From JAZSNL01 sp045536365 (GTDB lineage Bacteria > Bacillota_I > Bacilli_A > ML615J-28 > CAG-313), in the NCBI GenBank assembly GCA_045536365.1, contig JAZSNL010000020.1, positions 62,001 through 126,000 on the forward strand: 64,000 nt of DNA, written 5' to 3'. Positions 32,996 to 43,063 of the stretch are shown one piece after another (position 1 is the first letter of the stretch; each line of letters begins with the position of its first letter). The notes beneath the pieces are model-generated. The model did not search any database. It was not told the origin of the DNA and was given only the letters and a program-made list of their open reading frames with translations. The position numbers and the translations under genes were made by a program.

Positions 32996-35173
32996 ATGAA
33001 AAAATTAAAATTCGTTTTATTACTAGTAATTGCATTATTCCTTTCAACATTGTCAGTATCGACAATTTCTGCATGGAAAAATCCAATTAATTTAAAAACA
33101 TATGAACAAGAAACTGAAGAGTTTCGTGCTGTATGGATTGCGAGTGTGTTTAATTTAGATATTAAAAAACAAAATGGAACTAGTGAACAAGCTATTAATG
33201 AATGGAAAGCACAATATCTTGCAATGTTAGATACTGCTCAATCATATAATATGAATGCGGTTGTATTCCAAATAAGACCAGCAAATGATGCTTTTTATCC
33301 TTCTAAGTATAATCCTTGGAGTGAATTCTTAGCTGGCTATGGTGTTAATCCGGGTTGGGATCCATTAGAATGGATGATTGAAGTTACTCATGAAAGAGGT
33401 ATTGAATATCATGCGTGGTTAAATCCTTATCGTGCTACTGCTGCTACTCATTCTGTTCCTTATAGTACAACTGATCCAACTACAAAAATTAAAAAGTTAG
33501 TTGAATATGATGAAGCTGCTTTAAATAAAAATAAAGCAATTGTTTTCCAAGGAAAAGAAATTGATGGTGTAACTAATCCTGTTTTTGCAAAAGGTGAACA
33601 ATTATATCATAATGTTGTATTAGGTACTGAAGGTAAATATGTTTTAAATCCTGCTGCTGAAGAAACTGTTGAACACTTAAAATTAACAATTGGTGAAATT
33701 GTTGATAATTACGAAATTGATGGTATTCATTTTGATGATTATTTTTATCCAGATGATAGTACATACGGAGGAACTAATCCTGATTTTAAAGGGCTAACTT
33801 TCTCATCTGAACCTTATGTTGATTACGCTGATTATCAAAATTATCTTACTACAGGTGGAGATTTAAGTATTTACGATTGGAGAAGAAGTAACGTAAGTAA
33901 TTTAATTAAAGAATTAAGTGATTTAATTAGAGAAAAGAATCAAACAAAAGATGTTAAATGTGCATTTGGTATTTCTCCTGCCGCAAGATGGGCTCCTTCA
34001 GCTGAAAGCTGTGGAATTCGTGGTGCAGAAGGAGGTATGGTAGGTACTGCTATTTGTAATGATTATTATAGTTATTCTGATCTTTATGCTGATACTTATA
34101 CATGGGCTAAGAATGAATGGATTGATTATATCTTACCTCAAAATTATACTAATTTAGATGGTAATTATATCACTATTGCAAGATGGTGGCATAATGCGTT
34201 AAAAGAAAGTAAAACTAAATTATACATGGGTACTGCTTCATATCAAATTGATACTTGGGGAGACTCATTAGAATTATATTATCAAATTAGATACAATCAA
34301 TCAGTTGGCCATCGAGTAGATGGATATTGTATGTATGACTATACAAGCGTAACTGAGAAAAAAGGTAAAGCCGCTATGGGTACTGTTCAAAAAGCGTTAT
34401 GGAAAATGGATGCTTTGACACCTCTTTATGCAGCTTATACTTATGATGATAGTGTAATTGAAAATATAAATGCTCCTGAATTAATTTGGGAAAGCGAAAA
34501 CACATATACAATTAAATTAAGAGAAACTGATAAAGTTAAAGCATATGTGATTTTATCTTATGATGAAAATGAAGAAGTTGATTTAACAAAAGGAACAAGA
34601 GAATTCTTAAAAATAGATACAGATGCGCAATTTACAATCATTCCAACAAGCGGTAAAAAATATGTTCTTGCTGCATATAATGAAAGTAATAAATTACAAG
34701 AATCTTATGTATTATTAGATTTCCCTCCTGAGCCAGTTAATGAAGCTCCTGTAATCGGTAACGTATCAGAAATTAAACCTGAGTATTTAACTGGTGAATC
34801 ATTTACATTCACTTTCACAGCATCTGATACTGAATCAGAAGAGTTAACTTATACTGTTTATATAATAGAAAATAATTCAGAAACTGTTCTTAAAACAGGA
34901 ACAATTACTGATAATACTGAAAGTGTAACTGTAGGACCTTATTTCTGGACATTTAAAGGACAAATAAAAATAGTAGTTTCAGATGGTAAAAAATCAGATG
35001 AAAAAATATATGATGTTTCAATAGTTGATCAAGTAACACCTGAACCTGAACCTACACCAACTCCTACTCCAAAACCAGAGAAAAAAGGATGTAAAAAGAA
35101 ACAATTAGAATCACTAACACTACTATTTAGTTTAGGATTATCATTAATATTAATAAGAAAAAGGGATGAATAA
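32996..35173 (+). CDS. secreted GHL10 glycoside hydrolase with C-terminal anchor
   Basis: A 725-residue exported enzyme. After the signal peptide (1-26), the GHL10/DUF187 barrel runs from EFRAVWIASVFNLD to about 480, with VFQIRPANDAFYPS, HAWLNPYR and GIHFDDYFYP at the strands that carry catalytic acids. Beta-sandwich domains follow. The end is Pro/Thr-rich (TPEPEPTPTPTPKPE), then KKGCKKK, a hydrophobic stretch and RKRD. GHL10 relatives include B. subtilis YngK and E. coli DigH, which cuts denuded peptidoglycan. Substrate here is inferred. A cytoplasmic paralogue follows two bases later. Confidence 0.85.
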   Translation: MKKLKFVLLLVIALFLSTLSVSTISAWKNPINLKTYEQETEEFRAVWIASVFNLDIKKQNGTSEQAINEWKAQYLAMLDTAQSYNMNAVVFQIRPANDAFYPSKYNPWSEFLAGYGVNPGWDPLEWMIEVTHERGIEYHAWLNPYRATAATHSVPYSTTDPTTKIKKLVEYDEAALNKNKAIVFQGKEIDGVTNPVFAKGEQLYHNVVLGTEGKYVLNPAAEETVEHLKLTIGEIVDNYEIDGIHFDDYFYPDDSTYGGTNPDFKGLTFSSEPYVDYADYQNYLTTGGDLSIYDWRRSNVSNLIKELSDLIREKNQTKDVKCAFGISPAARWAPSAESCGIRGAEGGMVGTAICNDYYSYSDLYADTYTWAKNEWIDYILPQNYTNLDGNYITIARWWHNALKESKTKLYMGTASYQIDTWGDSLELYYQIRYNQSVGHRVDGYCMYDYTSVTEKKGKAAMGTVQKALWKMDALTPLYAAYTYDDSVIENINAPELIWESENTYTIKLRETDKVKAYVILSYDENEEVDLTKGTREFLKIDTDAQFTIIPTSGKKYVLAAYNESNKLQESYVLLDFPPEPVNEAPVIGNVSEIKPEYLTGESFTFTFTASDTESEELTYTVYIIENNSETVLKTGTITDNTESVTVGPYFWTFKGQIKIVVSDGKKSDEKIYDVSIVDQVTPEPEPTPTPTPKPEKKGCKKKQLESLTLLFSLGLSLILIRKRDE

Positions 35174-35175
35174 AC

Positions 35176-36456
35176 ATGAAGTTAAAAAAGAATCATAGTA
35201 AAGAATATTTAAAATATTGGCATAATAATGAAGAAATTAATATTCCAAGATATCATTTTAATAAAAATGATATTCGTGGTGTATGGGTTTCAAATGTTGC
35301 AAATATAGATACTCCTAGGGGTTTACCTATTGATGAATATCAAGCGTATTTAAAAGATATGGTTGCAAATATTGCGAGTTATAATTTTAATACAATTATC
35401 TTCCAAGTAAGACCTTGTAGTGATGCGTATTATCCTTCAAAACTAAATCCATGGTCTCGTTTTATAACTGGTGAAGAAGGAAAAGATCCTGGATTTGATG
35501 TGTTACAATTTGTCATTGATGAAGCTAAAAAATATAATATTAGAGTACATGCGTGGATGAATCCTTACCGTGTTGCGCAAGTAAGTTTAGAAAAAATGGA
35601 AATGACAAAAGAACAATATTTAGAAACTTTACATGAATTAAATTTTGCAAGAAGACATCCAGAACATACTATTTTAGATGGTGCTGGTAAGGTAATTCTT
35701 TCCCCATCTCACCCAGAAGTTATTGAATTTGTAACAGAAACAATAATGGAAGTAGTGGATAACTATGATGTTGAAGGTGTTCATATAGATGACTATTTCT
35801 ATCCTTACGCAAAGATTCCTGAAGAAGCCGAACAAGAAGATTATTTAAAATATCGTGATTTTGAAGAACAATCATTTGATGATTTTAGAAGAAGCAATGT
35901 TAATAAAATGATTAAAAGCATTCATGATGCTATGAAAAAATCGTTTGACAAAAATAATAGAAAAGTTGACTTTGGTATCAGCCCTTTCGCAATCTATCGT
36001 ACACATAGTTCAATAGTAGAAGGTGGTTGGGATAAAGGATCTTATCATTCTGCAGGTGCTTTACAATGTTATAGTGAGTTATATTCTGATATTTACTTAT
36101 GGATGAAAGAAGGATGGATTGATTATGTTGTTCCTCAAGTATATTTCCCATTCAGTAGAAAAGATGTAACTTATCATGACTTAGTATGGTGGTGGAATAA
36201 TATTTGTGAAGAAACTAAAACTAAACTTTATATTGGTATGGGTATATATCAAATGGGTTCTAAAAATGCGGAAGGTGAATTACATCCAGCATGGGATAAT
36301 CCATTAGAAATTCAAAATCAATTAAAGTTTAATTGTCAATTTGAAAATGTTAGTGGAGTTATTTTCTTCACTTATAAAGATTTTGTAAAAGGTCAAAATG
36401 AAATTAAGAATGAGGCTTTAGATACTGTTAAAAAGTTGTTTAAAGCTAATAAATAA
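35176..36456 (+). CDS. cytoplasmic GHL10 glycoside hydrolase
   Basis: A 426-residue paralogue of the preceding enzyme without signal peptide or tail. DIRGVWVSNVANID, IFQVRPCSDAYYPS, VHAWMNPYR and GVHIDDYFYP align block by block with it, including the paired Asp residues. Having one copy outside and one inside suggests that the same linkage is cut first on the polymer and then on imported oligosaccharides. The gene ends with a terminator. Confidence 0.85.
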   Translation: MKLKKNHSKEYLKYWHNNEEINIPRYHFNKNDIRGVWVSNVANIDTPRGLPIDEYQAYLKDMVANIASYNFNTIIFQVRPCSDAYYPSKLNPWSRFITGEEGKDPGFDVLQFVIDEAKKYNIRVHAWMNPYRVAQVSLEKMEMTKEQYLETLHELNFARRHPEHTILDGAGKVILSPSHPEVIEFVTETIMEVVDNYDVEGVHIDDYFYPYAKIPEEAEQEDYLKYRDFEEQSFDDFRRSNVNKMIKSIHDAMKKSFDKNNRKVDFGISPFAIYRTHSSIVEGGWDKGSYHSAGALQCYSELYSDIYLWMKEGWIDYVVPQVYFPFSRKDVTYHDLVWWWNNICEETKTKLYIGMGIYQMGSKNAEGELHPAWDNPLEIQNQLKFNCQFENVSGVIFFTYKDFVKGQNEIKNEALDTVKKLFKANK

Positions 36457-36466
36457 TTAAAAAAAT

Positions 36467-36514
36467 AAGAACAATATGACTAAAATAATTTTAGTTTATA
36501 TTGTTCTTTTTTCT
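36467..36514 (+). terminator. terminator after the GHL10 pair
   Basis: AAGAACAATAT..ACTAAAA and TTTTAGT.TATATTGTTCTT form a long stem followed by TTTTCTTTTTC. Confidence 0.8.
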
Positions 36515-36551
36515 TTTTCTTCTTAAAATTAAATTTTAACTAGTGTTTCAC

Positions 36552-36580
36552 TTGAATAAAAACGTTTTCTTTGGTATAAT
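36552..36580 (+). promoter_or_regulatory. promoter of the GH20-transporter operon with operator in the spacer
   Basis: TTGAAT at 36552-36557, a 17-bp spacer and TATAAT at 36575-36580. The spacer contains the palindrome AAAACGTTTT (36559-36568), the CG-centred shape of LacI/CcpA-family operators. Confidence 0.7.
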
Positions 36581-36640
36581 AAGTAAAGTAGTATGGGGTT
36601 TTTTCTAAACTTAAGAAAACTCGCGAAAGGAGGCCTTAAA

Positions 36641-38467
36641 ATGTATATTTTTCCTAAACCAAAGTTTGTAGAACAGTATGATAAAATATTTGATACAACA
36701 ATAGAAAAAGTATCATTAGGGTCTTTTTCTTATAACCTTTTAAGAGAATTAGAAAGTATTTTTAAAGGTAAGCTTCAAAATGTTAATGAACCTGGTATAA
36801 AGACAATTTCTTTTGTCAATAACCTAATGGTTGAACAACAGGGTTATTTATTATTGATGAAGGATGAACAAATTATTATTGAGGCTTCTACTGATGTCGG
36901 TGCTTATTATGCGGTGCAGACATTGAAACAAATATTTAAATCTTCCCCTGTTAATTGTGTTAAGATTTATGATTATCCGGATTTGGAAATCAGGGGTATT
37001 ATGTTAGATATAAGTAGAAATAAAGTTCCTTTAGTTGATACGATAAAACAATTGATAGATGTATTTAGTAGTTTGAAAATTAATCATTTGGAGCTTTATA
37101 TTGAAGGGTTTGCGTTAGAGTATAAAAAATATCAAGATATTATTCCACATAAGAATCATCTTAAACAAAGTGAATATATTGAAATTGAGAACTACGCAAA
37201 TGAACGATATATAGATTTAGTACCTAATCAAAATGGATTTGGACATATGGAAGAGTGGCTCGCGTTAGATGAATTTAAAGATTTAGCTGAGTGTCCGGAT
37301 GGATTTACTATTTGGGGTAGTCACCGACCGCCTACAACGCTTAATCCTCTTGATGAAAGATCGACTGAATTAGTTAAGAGTTTGTATGATGAGTTACTTC
37401 CAATAAGTACTTCAAAGTATTTCCATATGAACTTTGATGAGCCTTATGAATTAGGCCATGGAAAAAGTAAAGAATTATGTGATGAATTAAGTAAAGAAGA
37501 TGTATATATTAACTATTTCACTCCTCTTGCAAGTTATGTGAAGAGTTTCCATAAAACACCGATGTTGTGGGGAGATGTATTGATTCACAATAAAGATGCG
37601 ATTTATAAACTGCCTCATGATGTAATATTTGTTGATTGGGGATATCATAAAGCTTATAATTTTGAAGAACATGCGAAGATGTTAAATAGTTTAGGAATAA
37701 GTTATCTTCTTGCTCCAGGTACTTCGACATGGTCTAATTTTACATGTCGATATGAAGATATGTATACAACGATTCAAAATAGTGCAGAGGCTGCTAAACA
37801 ATATAATGGTCTTGGAATATTAACAACTGATTGGGGAGATATAGGTCACTTACAATATTTACCTTTCAGTATGCCGGGCTTCATTTTAGGGGCTTGTTGC
37901 AGTTGGGGATCGATGAATGATGAAGAGTTAAAAATATGTTTAGGTAATCTGTTAGGAAGCTCAGATTTAGCGAGTATAATTTATAATCTGTCTCAATATA
38001 CAAGCCTTGAAGGCGAATATAGAGATTACGGTAGCAGGTTGTTCTCTAGTATTTTATGGGCAGAACATGTTATACGAGAAAAACAAGGATTAGATGTTTA
38101 TTTTAAAAAAATACAAAATAATATTTTAGAGAAAAAAGCGGTTGAAGATATTAGTAAATTGTTTAATGAATCTAAAGAAAAATTGAAGAAGTTGTATAAT
38201 AATACAATTTGTCAAGAGTTGTCTAATACGATATTTATATTAGAAACTTTACTAGAATTAAATATTTTCTTTGGTGAGTATTTAAACAATCAATATGATG
38301 AACATAAACTAGTTAAAATATCTAAAAAATTAGATCAATATGCTCAAACTCATTATGGACTTTGGTGTGAGCGTAATTTAGAAGAAGGATACTTTATCAG
38401 TATTCAAAAAATTAAAAAAGTTCAAAGAATCTTAGAAATGATACAAATAAAGGAGAAAAGTGTATGA
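36641..38467 (+). CDS. beta-N-acetylhexosaminidase (GH20)
   Basis: A 608-residue intracellular enzyme. ATG 36641 follows AAAGGAGG; the in-frame ATG at 36593 has no ribosome site. A small N-terminal GH20b-type domain ends in GAYYAVQTLKQIF, then the barrel starts with LEIRGIMLDISRNKVP. The catalytic pair is D266-E267 in NFDEPYELG (Asp stabilises the oxazolinium, Glu is the acid). It removes terminal GlcNAc or GalNAc. No signal peptide, so it acts on imported oligosaccharides. First gene of the transporter operon; its stop overlaps the next start (ATGA). Confidence 0.85.
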   Translation: MYIFPKPKFVEQYDKIFDTTIEKVSLGSFSYNLLRELESIFKGKLQNVNEPGIKTISFVNNLMVEQQGYLLLMKDEQIIIEASTDVGAYYAVQTLKQIFKSSPVNCVKIYDYPDLEIRGIMLDISRNKVPLVDTIKQLIDVFSSLKINHLELYIEGFALEYKKYQDIIPHKNHLKQSEYIEIENYANERYIDLVPNQNGFGHMEEWLALDEFKDLAECPDGFTIWGSHRPPTTLNPLDERSTELVKSLYDELLPISTSKYFHMNFDEPYELGHGKSKELCDELSKEDVYINYFTPLASYVKSFHKTPMLWGDVLIHNKDAIYKLPHDVIFVDWGYHKAYNFEEHAKMLNSLGISYLLAPGTSTWSNFTCRYEDMYTTIQNSAEAAKQYNGLGILTTDWGDIGHLQYLPFSMPGFILGACCSWGSMNDEELKICLGNLLGSSDLASIIYNLSQYTSLEGEYRDYGSRLFSSILWAEHVIREKQGLDVYFKKIQNNILEKKAVEDISKLFNESKEKLKKLYNNTICQELSNTIFILETLLELNIFFGEYLNNQYDEHKLVKISKKLDQYAQTHYGLWCERNLEEGYFISIQKIKKVQRILEMIQIKEKSV

Positions 38468-41400
38468 GAAAAATTAAGAAGCCCTTTATAGCCTTAATAG
38501 TTCTAGTAATTACTTGTTTAGTTGTTGGAACTATAGGGGATCAAATCAAGGCATCTGATGAACCAGGTTTCACGGCTGGGGATATTTCATCTTATGTTGA
38601 TAATCCTTATGATGACTATAAAGCAGAAAAACAAGAATATCATCAGACTAAATATGGGGACAAAACAGCGTATCCTCAAGTTAATGATATTGTAATTAAT
38701 GCATATGAGTATTATGGATTTGGTTATACTAGTGAAATGGATGAAAATGGATATCAAAGTGTTAAAGTTGTAGATAAAAATGGTAAAGAATTACAATACT
38801 ATGAAAATATTGCAACAGAAGCTATTAATGATAAACTAGTTATCCAAGAAGATGATGGAACAATTACTTGGAAAGTTGAAATTGCTGAACCTGGTTTTTA
38901 TAACATGGTTTTCAGATACTATCCAATTGAAGGTTATAGTTCAGCTATCGAAAGAACTATTGCAATAAATGGTGAAGTTCCTTTTAGTTCTGCATCTGCA
39001 GTAGCATTCTCAAGAATTTGGGCTGATGCTCCTACAGGATATACTTTAGATGAAAATGGTAATAAAGTATTTAAAACTGACCTTAGAGGAAATGCAACAA
39101 AACCTCAACAAGTAGAAAAGAGATATTTCTTAAATACTTATGCAAAAGATGCTATGGGTTATGAAACAGAAAATTTCCAATTCTATTTAGATTCAGGTGT
39201 TAACTATATTACTTTCATTTCAATTAAAGAACCTATGTTATTAGATACTGTAACTATTAAACCTGTTAAAGCTGAAAAAACATATGCTCAATATTTACAA
39301 GAAATGGAAGCATTACACGGAAGTGTGGATTCATTCCAAGGTGGATTACAAGCAAGAGTTGAAGCAGAAAATACTTATACTAAATCTTCTCCTACTTTAT
39401 ATCCTACAACTGATAGATCTTCTTCAAAAACTTACCCTTATAGTTATGATAAAACAATGTTAAATACTATTGGTGGTACATCATGGGCAACTGTTGGAGA
39501 TTGGATTAGTTGGAATATTAATGTTCCTGAAGATGGTTATTATAATATTTCAATGAGAGTTAAACAAAACACAGTAAAAGGTATGTATTCTACTCGTGTT
39601 GTTTATATTGATGATGAAGTTTTATTTGATGAATTAAGTAGTGTTATTTTCCCTTATGATAATAAATGGTATAATTATACATTAGGTAATGAACAAGGTG
39701 ATTTCTTAATTTATTTAGAAAAAGGTGTTCATACATTAAAAATGGAAGTTTCACTTGGTGCTTATTCTTCATTAATTGAAAGAATTCAAAATGTTATTGA
39801 TGATTTAAGTGCTATTTACCGTCAAATTATTTCTTATACTACTGTTAATCCAGATAGCAACCGTGACTATCAATTAAATAAAAAGTTCCCTACAATGATG
39901 GATGAATTTGAAATGTATGCAAAAGAATTAAGAAGTATTTCAGCTGATATCACTGCTATTTCAGGAACTAAGAATGATAAGACAGGGGTTATTGATGCAG
40001 TAGCAGTACAAATTGAAGACTTCTTAGACAGACCTGGAACAATTCCTGCTCGTTTAGGAACTTTCAGTACTAATATTTCTTCACTTGGTACAATCTTATT
40101 AGATTTAAGATCTGCACCATTACAATTCGACTATATTTCAGCTCATTCAGAAGATGTTGAATTACCTAAAGCAAATGCTAATTTCTTTAGAAAAATTTGG
40201 GATGGTATCGTATCATTCTTTGTATCTTTCTTTATTGATTATTCTGCAATCGGTGAAACTGTAGAAAGTACAGGTTCAAGAACAATTCAAGTATGGATGA
40301 CTGCTGGTCGTGACCAAGCTAACGTTATTCGTAACTTAATAGATACAAACTTTAGAAAACAAAATCCAGAAGTTAATGTTGAATTAAAACTTACTGGTGC
40401 TGACGTATTATTAAAAGCAACTTTAGCAGGTATTGGACCTGAAGTTGCGTTAAACGTTGACTCTTCACTTGCAGTTAACTATGGTTTAAGAAATGCCGTA
40501 TTAGATTTAACTACAATTGATGAATTCTGGGATACAATTTATATTATCCCTGATGGATCTAATGATTATAAAACTGCTCAAGCAGCTGGTTATGAAAATG
40601 TTTATATGGCTAGCTCAATGAGATTATATCAATTCTCTGATTATACAACAGATGCAATGTTTGATAGTACAAGTGTTTCATCTATTGAATATATGAAAGA
40701 AAATATTACAGGTGTTTATGCTTTACCTGAAAAACAAAATTTCTTAATGATGTTCGTACGTGATGACGTATTAAAAGATTTAGGATTAGAAGATCAAATT
40801 CCTGAAACTTGGGATGATGTATTAGATTTAGTTGCTGAATTACAAACTGAACAATTACAATTCTATATTCCAGTTAATGATGCTGGTGCGACAGCTCTTA
40901 ACCCAATCTTTGTAAGTCTTTTATATCAAAACGGTGGACAATTATATACAGATGATAACCGTGAAACTGCATTATTATCAGAACCTGCAATGGATGCGTT
41001 CGAATATTGGACTGAGTTTTATACACTTTACTCATTCCCTAAATCAGCAAATTTCGTAAACCGTTTCCGTACTGGTGAAATGCCAATCGGTATCTCTTAT
41101 TATGATTTATATAACACTTTAAGTGTTTCTGCTCCTGAATTAAAAGGTAAATGGTCATTCCATATTATTCCTGGTACTGAAAGAGTAATCGTGGATGCAC
41201 AAGGAAATGAAACTACTTATGTTGACCACACTTCAGTAACTTCTGGTTCTGCGTGTGTTATCTTAAAAGGTCCTGCATTAAAGAGTGAACAAGCTAAGAT
41301 GGACTCTTGGGAATTCTTAAAATGGTGGACATCAGCTGATATTCAAGCTCAATTTGGTCGTGAAATGGAAGGTATCTTAGGTGCTGCTGCTCGACACAAT

Positions 41401-41661
41401 ACAGCTAACGTTATCGCATTACAAGAATTATCTTGGACTTCTGGCGAATTAAGTATCTTAATGGAACAATGGAAACAAACTCATGAAATGCCTAATATAG
41501 CAGGTAGTTATATGACAGGTCGTGAAATGGAAAATGCATTCCGTCAAGTAATTAATAACTTATATAACGCTAGAGAAGTATTATACGAATACGCATTTAA
41601 TATCAATAATGAAATTGATCGTAAACGTAAAGAATTTAACTTACCATTAAAAGGAGAATAG
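38464..41661 (+). CDS. giant ABC solute-binding protein with carbohydrate-binding modules
   Basis: A 1065-residue exported protein anchored by an uncleaved-looking N-terminal helix. Two beta-sandwich modules precede the binding domain: one at about 70-275 and a CBM6/35-like one at about 294-440 (ARVEAENTY, WATVGDWISWNINVPEDGYY). A helical linker follows, then a family 1 solute-binding domain from about 605 to the end (IQVWMTAGRDQANVIRNLID through WEFLKWWTSADIQAQFGREM). Normal binding proteins have 400-550 residues. The fused modules may hold polymeric or branched glycans near the permease. It precedes the first permease pair by nine bases. Confidence 0.85.
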   Translation: MRKIKKPFIALIVLVITCLVVGTIGDQIKASDEPGFTAGDISSYVDNPYDDYKAEKQEYHQTKYGDKTAYPQVNDIVINAYEYYGFGYTSEMDENGYQSVKVVDKNGKELQYYENIATEAINDKLVIQEDDGTITWKVEIAEPGFYNMVFRYYPIEGYSSAIERTIAINGEVPFSSASAVAFSRIWADAPTGYTLDENGNKVFKTDLRGNATKPQQVEKRYFLNTYAKDAMGYETENFQFYLDSGVNYITFISIKEPMLLDTVTIKPVKAEKTYAQYLQEMEALHGSVDSFQGGLQARVEAENTYTKSSPTLYPTTDRSSSKTYPYSYDKTMLNTIGGTSWATVGDWISWNINVPEDGYYNISMRVKQNTVKGMYSTRVVYIDDEVLFDELSSVIFPYDNKWYNYTLGNEQGDFLIYLEKGVHTLKMEVSLGAYSSLIERIQNVIDDLSAIYRQIISYTTVNPDSNRDYQLNKKFPTMMDEFEMYAKELRSISADITAISGTKNDKTGVIDAVAVQIEDFLDRPGTIPARLGTFSTNISSLGTILLDLRSAPLQFDYISAHSEDVELPKANANFFRKIWDGIVSFFVSFFIDYSAIGETVESTGSRTIQVWMTAGRDQANVIRNLIDTNFRKQNPEVNVELKLTGADVLLKATLAGIGPEVALNVDSSLAVNYGLRNAVLDLTTIDEFWDTIYIIPDGSNDYKTAQAAGYENVYMASSMRLYQFSDYTTDAMFDSTSVSSIEYMKENITGVYALPEKQNFLMMFVRDDVLKDLGLEDQIPETWDDVLDLVAELQTEQLQFYIPVNDAGATALNPIFVSLLYQNGGQLYTDDNRETALLSEPAMDAFEYWTEFYTLYSFPKSANFVNRFRTGEMPIGISYYDLYNTLSVSAPELKGKWSFHIIPGTERVIVDAQGNETTYVDHTSVTSGSACVILKGPALKSEQAKMDSWEFLKWWTSADIQAQFGREMEGILGAAARHNTANVIALQELSWTSGELSILMEQWKQTHEMPNIAGSYMTGREMENAFRQVINNLYNAREVLYEYAFNINNEIDRKRKEFNLPLKGE

Positions 41662-41670
41662 GAGGTAAAT

Positions 41671-43062
41671 ATGGAAGTCATTTTATATATCTTATTAGGT
41701 ATTACTATTATCGCTATAACATATTTATTTATTCAAGTTTTAAGTGGTAATAGAAAACAACATCATAGTTTTCAAAAAGAATTAAAAGAACGTAAAGTTA
41801 AAAAGAAAGCTCAAGAAAAAACAAGAGAAGAAAAAGCCCAAGAAAAAGCTGAATTAAAAGCAGCAATGAAAGAACAAAAAGAAAAATGGGCAAAAGAAGA
41901 TGCAGAATATGAAGCTGCAGTTAAAGTTAGAATTGAAGAATTAAAAATTCAAGTTGCTGAAAGTAAACTTAAATTAGATGCTTTAAAATTTGCTTGGGAA
42001 GAATCTAAGAAATATCAAAAAGAACATCCTACTGAAGAAACTACAGTTGAAGCAGATGAACAAGCATATCGTGAATATTTAACAATTCATGAAAGATTAC
42101 TTCAAAAATTAAGAATAGAAAAAGATCGTATTTCTTTATATCGTAAAGCAGAAAGATGGAGTAAACGTGGTGGACGTCTTCGTCGTCAAATCTTCTTAAA
42201 TAGACAATATTACTATTTAATTACTCCATATACAGTTTTATTTATTATCTTTACTGTTATTCCTGTATTAATGTCACTTGCATTAAGTTTTACATACTTT
42301 AACTTATTAGAACCACCAACATTCATTGGTTGGGAAAACTACATGAGATTGTTTGTAGATGATAAAGTATTTACAATCGCTTTAAAGAATACAGCAATCT
42401 TAGCTGTAGTAACAGGTCCTTTAAGTTATATTATGGCATTCGTATTTGCTTGGTTAATTAATGAATTAAAACCTTTATTAAGAAGTTTCATGACATTAAT
42501 TTTCTATGCACCATCTATTTCAGGTAACGTATATCTAGTTTGGAAATTAATTTTCAGTAGTGATATTTATGGTTATGCAAATGCGATTTTAACAAGACTT
42601 AATATTATTGATGAACCAATTACTTGGTTACAAGATAGTAAATATATTATTTGGATCTTAATCATTGTTCAATTATGGTTAAGTTTAGGTGTAAGTTTCC
42701 TTGCCTTCATTGCTGGTTTACAAGGTTGTGAACGTAGTTATTATGAAGCAGGTGCTATCGATGGTATTAAAAACCGTTGGCAAGAATTATGGTATATTAC
42801 TTTACCACAAATGAAATCACAATTATTATTCGGTGCCGTTATGCAAATTACATCAAGTTTGAGTGTTGCGGAAGTATCGACTCAGATTGCTGGTTTCCCA
42901 TCAATTGAATATGCTGGTCATACAATTATTACTCACTTAATGGACTATGGTTCACTAAGAATGGAAATGGGTTATGCATCAGCTATTGCGACAATTCTAT
43001 TTATCATTATGATTGTTGCTAACTTATTAGTAAGAAAGATTTTAAGAAGGGTGGGCTCATAA
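41671..43062 (+). CDS. ABC sugar permease with long charged N-terminal extension
   Basis: A 463-residue inner-membrane subunit (MalF/UgpA type). An extra N-terminal helix is followed by about 130 residues of Lys/Glu-rich coiled coil (KAQEKTREEKAQEKAELKAA), then six standard helices from YYLITPYTVLFIIF. The EAA loop EAGAIDGIKNRWQELWYITLP docks the ATPase. The extension is unusual for this family. It pairs with the next gene, two bases away. No ATPase gene is in the window. Confidence 0.88.
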   Translation: MEVILYILLGITIIAITYLFIQVLSGNRKQHHSFQKELKERKVKKKAQEKTREEKAQEKAELKAAMKEQKEKWAKEDAEYEAAVKVRIEELKIQVAESKLKLDALKFAWEESKKYQKEHPTEETTVEADEQAYREYLTIHERLLQKLRIEKDRISLYRKAERWSKRGGRLRRQIFLNRQYYYLITPYTVLFIIFTVIPVLMSLALSFTYFNLLEPPTFIGWENYMRLFVDDKVFTIALKNTAILAVVTGPLSYIMAFVFAWLINELKPLLRSFMTLIFYAPSISGNVYLVWKLIFSSDIYGYANAILTRLNIIDEPITWLQDSKYIIWILIIVQLWLSLGVSFLAFIAGLQGCERSYYEAGAIDGIKNRWQELWYITLPQMKSQLLFGAVMQITSSLSVAEVSTQIAGFPSIEYAGHTIITHLMDYGSLRMEMGYASAIATILFIIMIVANLLVRKILRRVGS

Positions 43063-43063
43063 G

